This document shows positions 14,174 to 21,260 of a stretch of 24,827 bases of DNA, piece after piece. Below the pieces are notes generated by a model, which searched no databases, was not told where the DNA came from, and worked only from the letters and a program-made list of their open reading frames with translations. Positions within the stretch are counted from its first letter, which is position 1. The number at the start of each line of letters is the position of its first letter. The translations under genes and the position numbers were made by a program. Source of the stretch: CAG-791 sp002392385 (GTDB taxonomy: Bacteria; Bacillota; Clostridia; Lachnospirales; Lachnospiraceae); contig CAMOIU010000047.1 in NCBI GenBank assembly GCA_946616295.1, forward strand, positions 1-24,827. Reading direction: 5' to 3'.

Positions 14174-16453
14174 ATGAACTGGTTTGACGAACAGATCCGG
14201 GAGCGGATCCGCAAGGACGAGGAAGTCTTCGAAGACTCCTTCCTGCAGATCGCGGGAGCGGTCCTCGGCAGGAAGGGGGCCTCTTCCGCGGACACGGGCC
14301 GCAGCACCCGCGAGGCCATCGCCCGGATCCTGCAGTACTATCATCATAAAATGCCGGAGATTCCCGACAACATCAGGGACAGGGACGAACAGCTGGAGTA
14401 CGTCCTGCGCCCCCTGGGCATCATGACCCGGAACGTGGCCCTGCGGGATGACTGGTACCGCCATGCCTTCGGCCCCATGCTGGGCGTACTCAGGGACGGC
14501 GGCGCCATGGTCGCCCTGATCCCCGGCCACGTGTCCGGCTATTCCTATGAGGATCCCTCCACGGGCGCCACGGTCAGGCTGGACCGCCGCTCGGCGGCTC
14601 TCCTGGAGACAGAGGCCCTCTGCTTCTACCGGCCCCTGCCCCAGAAGCGGCTGGGCATTCCGGATCTGCTCCTCTACATGAAGGACTGCATCTCCGACAA
14701 CGACCTTATCCTGATCGTGCTGGCCTCTGTGGGCGTGACCCTGACCGGCCTGGCCGAGCCCAGACTCTACCGGGTCATCACCGGCCCCGTGCTCAAGAGC
14801 GGGAGCGTGTCCCTCCTGATCGGGACGGCCGCCTTCCTGTTCGGCGCCGCCTTCGCCTCCCAGCTGATCGCCTCGGTCAAAAACCTCCTCATGCAGAGGC
14901 TGTCCGCCAAGACCTCTCTGGCCGTGGAAGCCGCGGTCATGATGCGGATCTTCTCCCTGCCCCTGAGCTTCTTCCGGAAATATGCCTCCGGCGAGCTGTC
15001 CTCGCGGGCCCAGTCGGTCAATTCCCTCTGCAGCATGCTGCTGGACGAGATCCTGTCCGCGGGCCTGGGCTCCATTCTGTCCCTGGTCTACATCACACAG
15101 ATCTTCCGCTACGCCCCGCTCCTGGTCTGGCCCTCCCTGGTGATCATCCTGGTCACCATCGGCGTCAGCCTCCTGTCCTCCTATGCCCAGATGCGCATCA
15201 CCTCCCGGAGGATGGAGCTGTCGGCCAAAGAGAACGGCATGGCCTACGCCCTGGTCAGCGGCATCCGCAAGATCCGCCTCTCCGGCGCGGAGAAAAGAGC
15301 CTTCGCCCGCTGGGGAAACCTCTACGCCCAGAATGTCAGGCTCCAGTATGACCCGCCGGCTTTTCTCAAATACAACGGCGTCATCATCACCGGCATAGGC
15401 CTGGTGGGCAACATCGTCCTCTACACCATGGCCCTCAAGTCCGGCGTGGACCCCTCTGATTATTTTGCCTTCACCGCATCCTACGGCAGAGTCATGGGAG
15501 CCTTCAACACACTGGCGGGCATCGCCCTGTCCACGGCCTCCATCAAGCCTGTCCTGGACATGGCGGAGACCATCCTCCAGGCTGAGCCGGAGATGAATGA
15601 GAGCAAGGAGATGGTCCACAGCCTGTCGGGCAACATCGAGATGAGCCACGTTTCCTTCCGCTATGAGGAGAACACCCCCTATGTGATCAAGGACCTGAGC
15701 CTCAAGATCCGCGAGGGAGAGTACGTCGCCATCGTCGGCAGGACCGGCTGCGGCAAGTCCACCCTCATCCGCCTGCTCCTGGGCTTCGAAAAGCCCGAAA
15801 AAGGCGCCGTCTACTATGACGGCCGCGACCTGGCGACTCTCGATCCCCGGTCCGTCCGCAAGAAGATGGGCGTGGTCACCCAGAACGGCGACCTCTTCGA
15901 GGGAGACATCTTCTCCAACATCGCCATCACCGCTCCCCAGCTGACCCTGGACCAGGCCTGGGAAGCTGCCGAGATCGCCGGCATAGCCGACGACATCCGG
16001 GCCATGCCCATGGGCATGCACACCCTCATCTCTGAGGGCTCCGGCGGCATCTCCGGCGGCCAGAAGCAGCGCATCATGATCGCCCGCGCAGTGGCCCCGG
16101 GGCCCAGGATCCTCATCTTCGACGAGGCCACCAGCGCCCTGGACAACAAGACCCAGAAGAAGATCTCGGATGCCCTGGACGCCCTCCACTGCACCCGCCT
16201 CGTGATCGCCCACAGACTCAGCACCATCCGCCACTGCGACAGGATCCTGGTCCTGGACGGCGGCACCATCATCGAGGACGGCACCTACGAGGACCTCATC
16301 CGCAAGGGCGGCGCCTTCGCCGACCTGGTGGAGAGACAGCGAGTGGACGTGGGGGAGACGCAGGGGGAGATGTTGGGTTCAGGCGAGCCTGACGGTAATG
16401 CGACTGCGGCGGGAGAGACTATGGCAGGCGAGCCTGCGAAGACAGAGATATAA
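14174..16453 (+). CDS. NHLP-type permease/ATPase exporter without peptidase
   Basis: A 759-residue ABC exporter, the usual partner of the C39-bearing subunit. The N-terminal about 170 residues are a soluble region with no C39 signature and shorter than in the larger family members, which reach about 900 residues or more. Six membrane helices follow, then the ATPase with Walker A GRTGCGKST (522-530), signature ISGGQKQR (626-633) and Walker B ending D650-E651. The last about 35 residues are a G/E/T/A-rich tail past the normal ATPase end. It probably forms a heterodimer or works in series with the gene upstream. The strong hairpin at 16471-16510 ends the operon. Confidence 0.9.
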   Translation: MNWFDEQIRERIRKDEEVFEDSFLQIAGAVLGRKGASSADTGRSTREAIARILQYYHHKMPEIPDNIRDRDEQLEYVLRPLGIMTRNVALRDDWYRHAFGPMLGVLRDGGAMVALIPGHVSGYSYEDPSTGATVRLDRRSAALLETEALCFYRPLPQKRLGIPDLLLYMKDCISDNDLILIVLASVGVTLTGLAEPRLYRVITGPVLKSGSVSLLIGTAAFLFGAAFASQLIASVKNLLMQRLSAKTSLAVEAAVMMRIFSLPLSFFRKYASGELSSRAQSVNSLCSMLLDEILSAGLGSILSLVYITQIFRYAPLLVWPSLVIILVTIGVSLLSSYAQMRITSRRMELSAKENGMAYALVSGIRKIRLSGAEKRAFARWGNLYAQNVRLQYDPPAFLKYNGVIITGIGLVGNIVLYTMALKSGVDPSDYFAFTASYGRVMGAFNTLAGIALSTASIKPVLDMAETILQAEPEMNESKEMVHSLSGNIEMSHVSFRYEENTPYVIKDLSLKIREGEYVAIVGRTGCGKSTLIRLLLGFEKPEKGAVYYDGRDLATLDPRSVRKKMGVVTQNGDLFEGDIFSNIAITAPQLTLDQAWEAAEIAGIADDIRAMPMGMHTLISEGSGGISGGQKQRIMIARAVAPGPRILIFDEATSALDNKTQKKISDALDALHCTRLVIAHRLSTIRHCDRILVLDGGTIIEDGTYEDLIRKGGAFADLVERQRVDVGETQGEMLGSGEPDGNATAAGETMAGEPAKTEI

Positions 16454-16470
16454 GTTAAGTATGAGAAGGC

Positions 16471-16510
16471 GCGCAAGGGGCGGCGGAGATGTGTCCGCCG
16501 CCCCTTGCGC
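16471..16510. terminator. 17-bp perfect hairpin between convergent genes
   Basis: The stem GCGCAAGGGGCGGCGGA (16471-16487) pairs perfectly with 16494-16510 across a six-base loop. It lies between a + gene ending at 16453 and a - gene ending at 16581, so it can serve both. No T-tract follows on either strand, so if it terminates it does so by stem strength or with a factor. Confidence 0.6.
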
Positions 16511-16580
16511 TGCTTCAAATAATAAACTCCTTCTTGCGTGTTTCTGCCTGCGACATTTGCTTACTGCAACAGCCTTCTAT

Positions 16581-18062
16581 TTAATCCTTCTCCTTACACG
16601 CCTTCTTCAAAGACTCCACGACGATGCGGAGGGCCTTGATGCGGGCGTATTTCTTGTCGTTGGATTCGAGGATGTACCAGGGAGCGAAGGTGGTGTTGGT
16701 CTTCTGGAGCATCTCGTTGACGGCCTCTTCGTACTGGTCCCATTTCTCGCGGTTGCGCCAGTCTTCATCGGTGATCTTCCACTGTTTCTCGGGGGTGTTC
16801 TGGCGGTCGGTGAAGCGGGCGAGCTGGGTGGCGTTGTCGATCTGGACCCAGAATTTGATGACGACGGCGCCCCACTCGGCCAGTTCCTTCTCGAATTCGT
16901 TGATCTCGTTGTAGGCGCGCTGCCAGTCGTTCTCGCTGCAGAAGCCTTCCAGGCGCTCGACCATGACGCGGCCGTACCAGGTGCGGTCGAAGATGGTGAT
17001 GTGGCCGTCCTTGGGGAGGCGGGTCCAGAAGCGCCACAGGAAGTGGCGGGCCTTCTCGTGGGGCTCGGGGCTGGCGATGGGCTGGACCTCGAAGCCGCGG
17101 GGGTCGAGGGCGGCGGTGATGCGTTTGATGTTGCCGCCCTTGCCGGCAGCGTCCCAGCCCTCGTAGGCGATGATGACGGGGATCTTCTTACGGTAGATCT
17201 CGTTATGGAGAGCACTGAGCTCCTTCTGCAGGCTGTCCAGCTCGGTCTTGTACTCCTCGTCGGTCAGGACCTTGTCGTCCAGGGAGACCTCGGAGAGGAG
17301 AGGTGTCTTGTTGAGCGGGAAGGTGTTCTGCAGGATGGGGGCGGCCAGGGCGTGGTTTTTGAGGGCAGTGTCGATGCCCTGGTTCAGGAAGCGGAGGACC
17401 TGGAGCTCGGCCCATTTTCTCTCCTTGGCGTCGATGATGTACCAGGGAGCGGCGCTGCGGTTGGTATCCTCCAGGTAGCGGTCGTACTGGTCCAGGTAAT
17501 CGTCGTAGTGCTTGTTCTCGTGGATATCGTCCTTGTTGACGCGCCAGCTGGTGTTCTTGCTGTCCTGGAGGGCCTCGATGCGCTTCTTCTGTTCCTTGCG
17601 GCTGATCTGGAAGAAGAATTTCATGACCAGGTAGCCGTTGTCGGTCAGGGACCGCTCGGTCGTGTTGATGCTCTTGACGCGGCGGGCGTAGTCGGCGTCG
17701 GAGATCTCGCCGTTCATCTTCTGGGTGATGACTTCATTCATCCAGAAGGTGTCGAAGAATACGAACTTGCCGGCCTCCGGGATCTCTTTCATGTAGCGGT
17801 AGAGGAAGGGGTAGCGCATTTCTTCCTCGGTGGGCATGGGCATGGTCCTGACCTTGAAGAAGCGGGGATCGATGTTCTTGATGACCCGGCCGATGACGCT
17901 GCCTTTGCCGGCTGCGCCCCAGCCCTCGAAGATCACCATGACGGGCAGTTTGGCCTCCTTGATCATGGTCTGGTAACCGGCCAGCTTATCGCGGGCTGCT
18001 TTCAGTTCCTGAGACAGCTGCTCCTCCTCAGGCTTCTCCGCTTTGACAAAATCCTTCAACAT
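16581..18062 (-). CDS. Polyphosphate:AMP phosphotransferase (class II PPK2, two domains)
   Basis: A 493-residue cytosolic enzyme made of two fused PPK2 domains. The C-terminal domain has the intact motifs GWDAAGKG (302-309, D304) and FDRTWYGR (358-365). The N-terminal domain has GWGAAGKG (47-54, aspartate replaced by glycine) and FFDTFWMN (102-109) in place of the Walker B/lid sequence, so only the C-terminal half should be catalytic. That is the pattern of class II PPK2, which phosphorylates AMP to ADP with polyphosphate. AAAGGAG precedes the start. It has its own extended -10 promoter (18174-18182), faces away from the + strand exporter genes and is followed by the shared hairpin at 16471-16510. 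Confidence 0.93.
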   Translation of the reverse strand: MLKDFVKAEKPEEEQLSQELKAARDKLAGYQTMIKEAKLPVMVIFEGWGAAGKGSVIGRVIKNIDPRFFKVRTMPMPTEEEMRYPFLYRYMKEIPEAGKFVFFDTFWMNEVITQKMNGEISDADYARRVKSINTTERSLTDNGYLVMKFFFQISRKEQKKRIEALQDSKNTSWRVNKDDIHENKHYDDYLDQYDRYLEDTNRSAAPWYIIDAKERKWAELQVLRFLNQGIDTALKNHALAAPILQNTFPLNKTPLLSEVSLDDKVLTDEEYKTELDSLQKELSALHNEIYRKKIPVIIAYEGWDAAGKGGNIKRITAALDPRGFEVQPIASPEPHEKARHFLWRFWTRLPKDGHITIFDRTWYGRVMVERLEGFCSENDWQRAYNEINEFEKELAEWGAVVIKFWVQIDNATQLARFTDRQNTPEKQWKITDEDWRNREKWDQYEEAVNEMLQKTNTTFAPWYILESNDKKYARIKALRIVVESLKKACKEKD

Positions 18063-18173
18063 TGCCCTGCTCCTTTCTGCGGCGCCTCAAACGGCTGCCC
18101 TTGTCACATGGTTGGGTGAGGCTGTCGTATTGATCAGCTGTAGGCGACAATCCCCCATTGAAAAGATATTTTC

Positions 18174-18182
18174 ATTATAGCA
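18174..18182 (-). promoter_or_regulatory. Extended -10 promoter of the PPK2 gene
   Basis: On the minus strand TGC precedes TATAAT (18179-18174), an extended -10 element. The hexamer 17 bases further upstream is not a recognisable -35, which extended -10 promoters do not need. The leader to the start at 18062 is about 105 bases and contains a GTCGC-type inverted repeat. Confidence 0.6.
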
Positions 18183-18247
18183 AAGTGGGCAGAAGACAGA
18201 ATATGTGCAGATGTGGAATCTTTGACCGATTTTCAGTCATTTTGCAC

Positions 18248-18286
18248 AAAAAGAGCATGTGCCTGGCCTTTCGGTTAGGCACATGC
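18248..18286 (-). terminator. Rho-independent terminator of the kinase gene
   Basis: The 10-bp stem GCATGTGCCT (18255-18264) / AGGCACATGC (18277-18286) with a 12-base loop region is followed on the minus strand by TCTTTTTG. It lies just past the stop of the kinase at 18301 and insulates it from the PPK2 promoter. Confidence 0.85.
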
Positions 18287-18300
18287 CCGAAAATGCCGAC

Positions 18301-19272
18301 TCATCTGCGCAGGCGGGAGATGAGGACGCCCAGGGGGGAGCGTTTCTCGTGGAGGAGGCGGGCCGAAACGGCCGCCAGGCCGGCACTGGTGGCGGAGACG
18401 GAGAAGGTCATCTGGCGGTCGATCTCGGCGGCTATGTCCGCCCCGCTCTGGAAGCGGTCCGTCTTGGCGATGGACAGGCCGTCCGTCAGCATCTGGGTGA
18501 AAAAAGGCGGCATGCCGCTGACCATGGCGGAGGGGGGCACCAGGGCCTGTCCGCGGAGGCGTTCGGCGGCGCTGCGGGGATACTGGCCGGTGACGGCGCA
18601 GTAGATGGCGCCGGCCAGGCAGTAGAGGTCGGTGCGGCGGTCCAGGGTAGCCTGCACCACCAGCTGCTCCGGCGCGCAGAAATCCTGGTTCACGGCCTGG
18701 GGCATGTTGTCCGCCGTATGGAAGAAGGTGCCGGTGTCGTCCGGGACGGTCAGATAGTCGGCGTTGCCCCAGTCGATCAGGAAAACGCGGCCGTCCGCGC
18801 CCAGGAAGATATTCATGGGGCTGACGTCGCCGTGGAGGATGCCTTTCTTGTGGACCCGGTCCAGGATCAGGGCTGTCTCCCGGAGGACATAGGCGGCCAG
18901 GGCGTAGGGGATCCTTCCCCGGAACCTGCGGGCGTGCTCCTCACAGGTCATGCCGTCCAGGTAGTCCTTGACCACCCAGAAGGTGCCGGCCTCCTGAAAG
19001 GTGTCCAGAAGTCCCGGGACGCCGGGAACGTCGGACAGTCTGTCCAGCATTTCCGCTTCCCGCCGCATCTGGGCCCGTCCCAGGTCCTTCTGCTCGGGCG
19101 TCGCGCCTTCCATATGGTCGGGCTCGAATTTTTTCACCGCGGCGGGCCGGCCGGTCTCCAGGTCCGCGGCTCTGTAAATGATGCTGAAACCTCCCGTTCC
19201 CTGTACGCTCTCCAGACGGTAGCGGCCGTGCAGGAGGGTTCCGCATAAAGCATCTTTATTGTTATCGGGCAT
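18301..19272 (-). CDS. Soluble eukaryotic-type Ser/Thr protein kinase
   Basis: A 323-residue protein that is almost all kinase domain. It has a glycine loop GTGGFS (25-30), the ATP-binding lysine at K47 or K48, helix-C glutamate E72 or E74, a catalytic loop H147-G-D149 with N154, a metal-binding D167-W-G169 in place of DFG, an APE-like CAPEQ (199-203) and D215. The HGD and DWG forms are common outside the PknB group. There is no transmembrane segment or PASTA repeat, unlike cell-wall-sensing PrkC. The last 40 residues are a non-kinase tail. It is a single-gene unit with its own terminator. Its substrate cannot be told; the neighbours offer no clear hint. Confidence 0.9.
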   Translation of the reverse strand: MPDNNKDALCGTLLHGRYRLESVQGTGGFSIIYRAADLETGRPAAVKKFEPDHMEGATPEQKDLGRAQMRREAEMLDRLSDVPGVPGLLDTFQEAGTFWVVKDYLDGMTCEEHARRFRGRIPYALAAYVLRETALILDRVHKKGILHGDVSPMNIFLGADGRVFLIDWGNADYLTVPDDTGTFFHTADNMPQAVNQDFCAPEQLVVQATLDRRTDLYCLAGAIYCAVTGQYPRSAAERLRGQALVPPSAMVSGMPPFFTQMLTDGLSIAKTDRFQSGADIAAEIDRQMTFSVSATSAGLAAVSARLLHEKRSPLGVLISRLRR

Positions 19273-19401
19273 GTCAGTCTGCTTTCTGTAGTGTTATTGA
19301 ATGATCCTTCTGCCTCCCATGATACTCCACCGCCGGCCGGAAGGAAAGATGCGCCGCGCAGGTCCTGTGAAAGGGCTGAAAATGGGTAAGCGTTTACAGT
19401 C

Positions 19402-19474
19402 AAAAACGCCTTTATACACAGACCGGTCCCTCCGCGGGGCCGGTCTGCGCCGGTATTTGATTGCATAAAGGCGT
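19402..19474 (-). terminator. Nested inverted repeat with minus-strand T-run
   Basis: The outer stem ACGCCTTTAT (19406-19415) / ATAAAGGCGT (19465-19474) is perfect. It encloses a 12-bp stem (19419-19430 with 19436-19447, one G-T pair). On the minus strand the outer stem is followed by TTTTTG, so it reads as a terminator or attenuator about 130 bases before the kinase start. On the plus strand an A-run follows, so it would not terminate there. Confidence 0.5.
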
Positions 19475-19591
19475 AAAAAGGAGAAACGCAGGGCCCGAAA
19501 AGAGTCCTGACAGGCCTTTAAAAAGTCAAAAATATCCCAATTTTGGTCAATACCTTTACTATTCTGATGCAGGAGCATCGAGTATTATAAT

Positions 19592-19726
19592 AGCGTCAGG
19601 CGGGAGACCGCAGGACATCATAATTACCCCCCTAAACATTTTACATCCCCAGAGAGCGACCGACTGTTCCCCCAAGCAGCCGGCCGTTTTCATTTCGAGC
19701 GGTCGCTGAGAAGCCGCTCTTTTTTG
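19592..19726 (+). ncRNA. Candidate small RNA or attenuator leader before nrfA
   Basis: The terminator hairpin GAGCGG (19697-19702) / CCGCTC (19714-19719) is followed by six T residues. The segment CGGTCGCT (19700-19707) can instead pair with AGCGACCG (19655-19662), which would break the terminator stem. A GCGG-GAGA-CCGC hairpin sits near the 5' end (about 19600-19613), and TATAAT is at 19586-19591. Because a good promoter lies downstream at 19736, this may be a free short RNA rather than the nrfA leader. I do not recognise a riboswitch class. Confidence 0.4.
19697..19725 (+). terminator. Rho-independent terminator upstream of nrfA
   Basis: A six-bp GC-rich stem (19697-19702 with 19714-19719), an eleven-base loop and six T residues (19720-19725). 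It ends whatever is transcribed from the region before the nrfA promoter. Confidence 0.7.
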
Positions 19727-19735
19727 TCATTCAGA

Positions 19736-19764
19736 TAGACAAGGAAAGAAGCTTGGGCTACAAT
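19736..19764 (+). promoter_or_regulatory. Promoter of the nrfA-resB-ccsA unit
   Basis: TAGACA (19736-19741), a 17-base spacer and TACAAT (19759-19764), directly after the terminator. The start near 19771 gives a 69-base leader that holds a possible six-bp hairpin (19790-19821). I see no clear FNR-type or Rex-type site. Confidence 0.65.
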
Positions 19765-19839
19765 ATAAATGTATAAAATTGTAAAAAACCGGGTGGCTTA
19801 TGTTTTTCCGGAGCGCACCCGTCTGAAAGAGGTGTGCGG

Positions 19840-21120
19840 ATGAAGAAAGAGCAAGGTTTCTGGGACAGGAGGACGCTGGCGGCCACGGCCGGCATGGTCC
19901 TTGTGAGCGTGGCCCTGGCAGCGGCAGCGCCTTTCCTGCGGGGGCCGGAGCCCCTGAAGGCTGCGGAGAACCTGACAAGAGAAGATATTGAATACAGACA
20001 GGTGGAGGCGCCGCAGGCGGCCTCGCCGGACGGCGTGATCTCCGCGGAGGAGTGGAGCGCCTTATATCCCCAGATCGCGGCTTCCATGGACATGAACAAG
20101 GATAACGAATATCATGTCAGCTACCTGGAGGAGTCGCCCTATCTGGTCAATATTTATGAAGGCTTCGGGTTCGCCAAGGACTATGAGAGCGCCCGGGGAC
20201 ACAACTACTGCCTGGAGGATGTGGCCGCCACGGAGCGTCCGCATGCCATGGCCAACTGTCTGACCTGCAAGACCCCCAATTTCACTAGGCTGGTGAATCA
20301 GCAGGGGCACAGCGCCTACAGCATGGACTTCCAGGAAGTCTATCAGCAGATGACGGAGGACACCAGCTGCTACAACTGCCACGGCAATGAGGCCGGCGAC
20401 GCGGGCCGTCTGGTCGTCACTCATGATTATGTGACGGAGGCCCTGGGAGAAGGCTATGCGGGTATCGACCCCTCGGTCCTTTCCTGCGGACAGTGCCATA
20501 TCGAGTATTATTTCGCGCCGGAGGACAAGGCGACCACCATGCCCTATCATGATGTGGCCGGTATGCACCCCACCGCGATCCTGGCCTACTATGACGAGCT
20601 CGGGTTCGCTGACTGGACACAGGAGAGCACCGGCGCCCGCCTGCTCAAGGCCCAGCATCCGGAGATGGAGACCTTCCTTCTGGGCAAGCACGCTGCCCTG
20701 GGCATGAACTGTGCCGACTGCCATATGCCCATGGAGATCGACACGGACGGGACGGTCTATCACAGCCATAAGTGGGTGAGCCCCCTGGAGAACGAGACCC
20801 TTCTGGCCAACTGCGCCAGGTGCCACCAGGACCAGGATATGACCGCCTTCGTGAAGAGGATCCAGGAACAGGTCACCGGCAGGGAGACCGAGGTGGGCAG
20901 CAGACTGTCCGAGCTCAAGGACGCCCTGGCGGCCGCTGTGGCGGACGGTCAGATGAGCGAAGAGGAGCTGGAGGCAGTCAGAAAGCTCTACAGGGAGGCC
21001 CAGTGGTACTTCGACTTCTGCTATGTGGAGAACGCCGAGGGCGCCCATAACTCCTCTCTGGCCAATGAGTGCCTGGATCTTTCGGAACAGCTGATCGAGG
21101 AGGCCATGGAGCTTCTCTGA
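19840..21120 (+). CDS. nrfA: Ammonia-forming pentaheme cytochrome c nitrite reductase
   Basis: A 426-residue protein (EC 1.7.2.2). It has five heme sites: the unusual CLTCK at 140-144 for the catalytic heme with lysine ligand, then CYNCH (177-181), CGQCH (216-220), CADCH (291-295) and CARCH (325-329). Probable active-site residues are R119, Y223 and H273, and K270/Q272 match the calcium-site pattern KAQHPE. The N-terminal hydrophobic segment (about 12-32) exports it and may stay as an anchor. It reduces nitrite to ammonium with six electrons on the outer face of the membrane. The ATG at 19840 has AAGAGG seven bases upstream, better than the in-frame GTG at 19834. The quinol-oxidising partner NrfH is not encoded beside it; heme-attachment genes follow instead. 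Confidence 0.95.
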   Translation: MKKEQGFWDRRTLAATAGMVLVSVALAAAAPFLRGPEPLKAAENLTREDIEYRQVEAPQAASPDGVISAEEWSALYPQIAASMDMNKDNEYHVSYLEESPYLVNIYEGFGFAKDYESARGHNYCLEDVAATERPHAMANCLTCKTPNFTRLVNQQGHSAYSMDFQEVYQQMTEDTSCYNCHGNEAGDAGRLVVTHDYVTEALGEGYAGIDPSVLSCGQCHIEYYFAPEDKATTMPYHDVAGMHPTAILAYYDELGFADWTQESTGARLLKAQHPEMETFLLGKHAALGMNCADCHMPMEIDTDGTVYHSHKWVSPLENETLLANCARCHQDQDMTAFVKRIQEQVTGRETEVGSRLSELKDALAAAVADGQMSEEELEAVRKLYREAQWYFDFCYVENAEGAHNSSLANECLDLSEQLIEEAMELL

Positions 21121-21160
21121 CCGGCGGGACAGAATGGAATAAGAACAAAGTATGTATGCG

Positions 21161-21240
21161 GTCCTGCGTTCTCCGGAGGAGACGCAGGACACTTTCTCAC
21201 TCTGCGGAGAGATGTCAGGACCGGCGGACAGGACCGCCGG
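21161..21240 (+). other. Two hairpins between nrfA and resB
   Basis: Hairpin one (21161-21190) has arms GTCCTGCGT and ACGCAGGAC with an inner CTCC/GGAG pairing. Hairpin two (21221-21240) has CCGGCGG and CCGCCGG with a six-base loop. Neither has a T-run. They may protect the nrfA message or reduce read-through into the maturation genes. Confidence 0.5.
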
Positions 21241-21260
21241 CATGACAGCCCGCGGGGACA

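Larger units (their letters stand above)
19273..19839. other. 567-bp structured intergenic region, no convincing gene
   Basis: This divergent space between the kinase (minus) and nrfA (plus) holds no ORF I accept. In order it contains a nested inverted repeat at 19402-19474, a plus-oriented TATAAT at 19586-19591 with a small hairpin before it (GATGC/GCATC), a possible regulatory RNA ending in a T-run at 19725, and the nrfA promoter and leader. It is clearly more AT-rich than the genes around it. Confidence 0.7.

Noticed and set aside
13703..16234. An 843-codon minus-strand open frame opposite both exporter genes.
   Set aside because: It crosses the junction of two clear ABC genes, has no domain I recognise and is of low-complexity composition. 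It is a GC-driven shadow.
16398..18119. A 573-codon plus-strand open frame opposite the PPK2 gene.
   Set aside because: It is the antisense of a well-supported gene. Long stop-free antisense frames are expected in GC-rich genes with third-position G/C, and its acidic, valine/leucine/glycine-rich composition reflects that.
19586..19591. TATAAT as a bidirectional promoter, since ATTATAAT is nearly symmetrical.
   Set aside because: No matching -35 box at proper distance on the minus strand, and only a weak one (TTCTGA, 18 bases) on the plus strand.
19461..19709. An 82-codon plus-strand frame in the kinase-nrfA gap.
   Set aside because: It begins with TTG and no ribosome site, runs through the terminator and inverted repeats, and resembles no protein.
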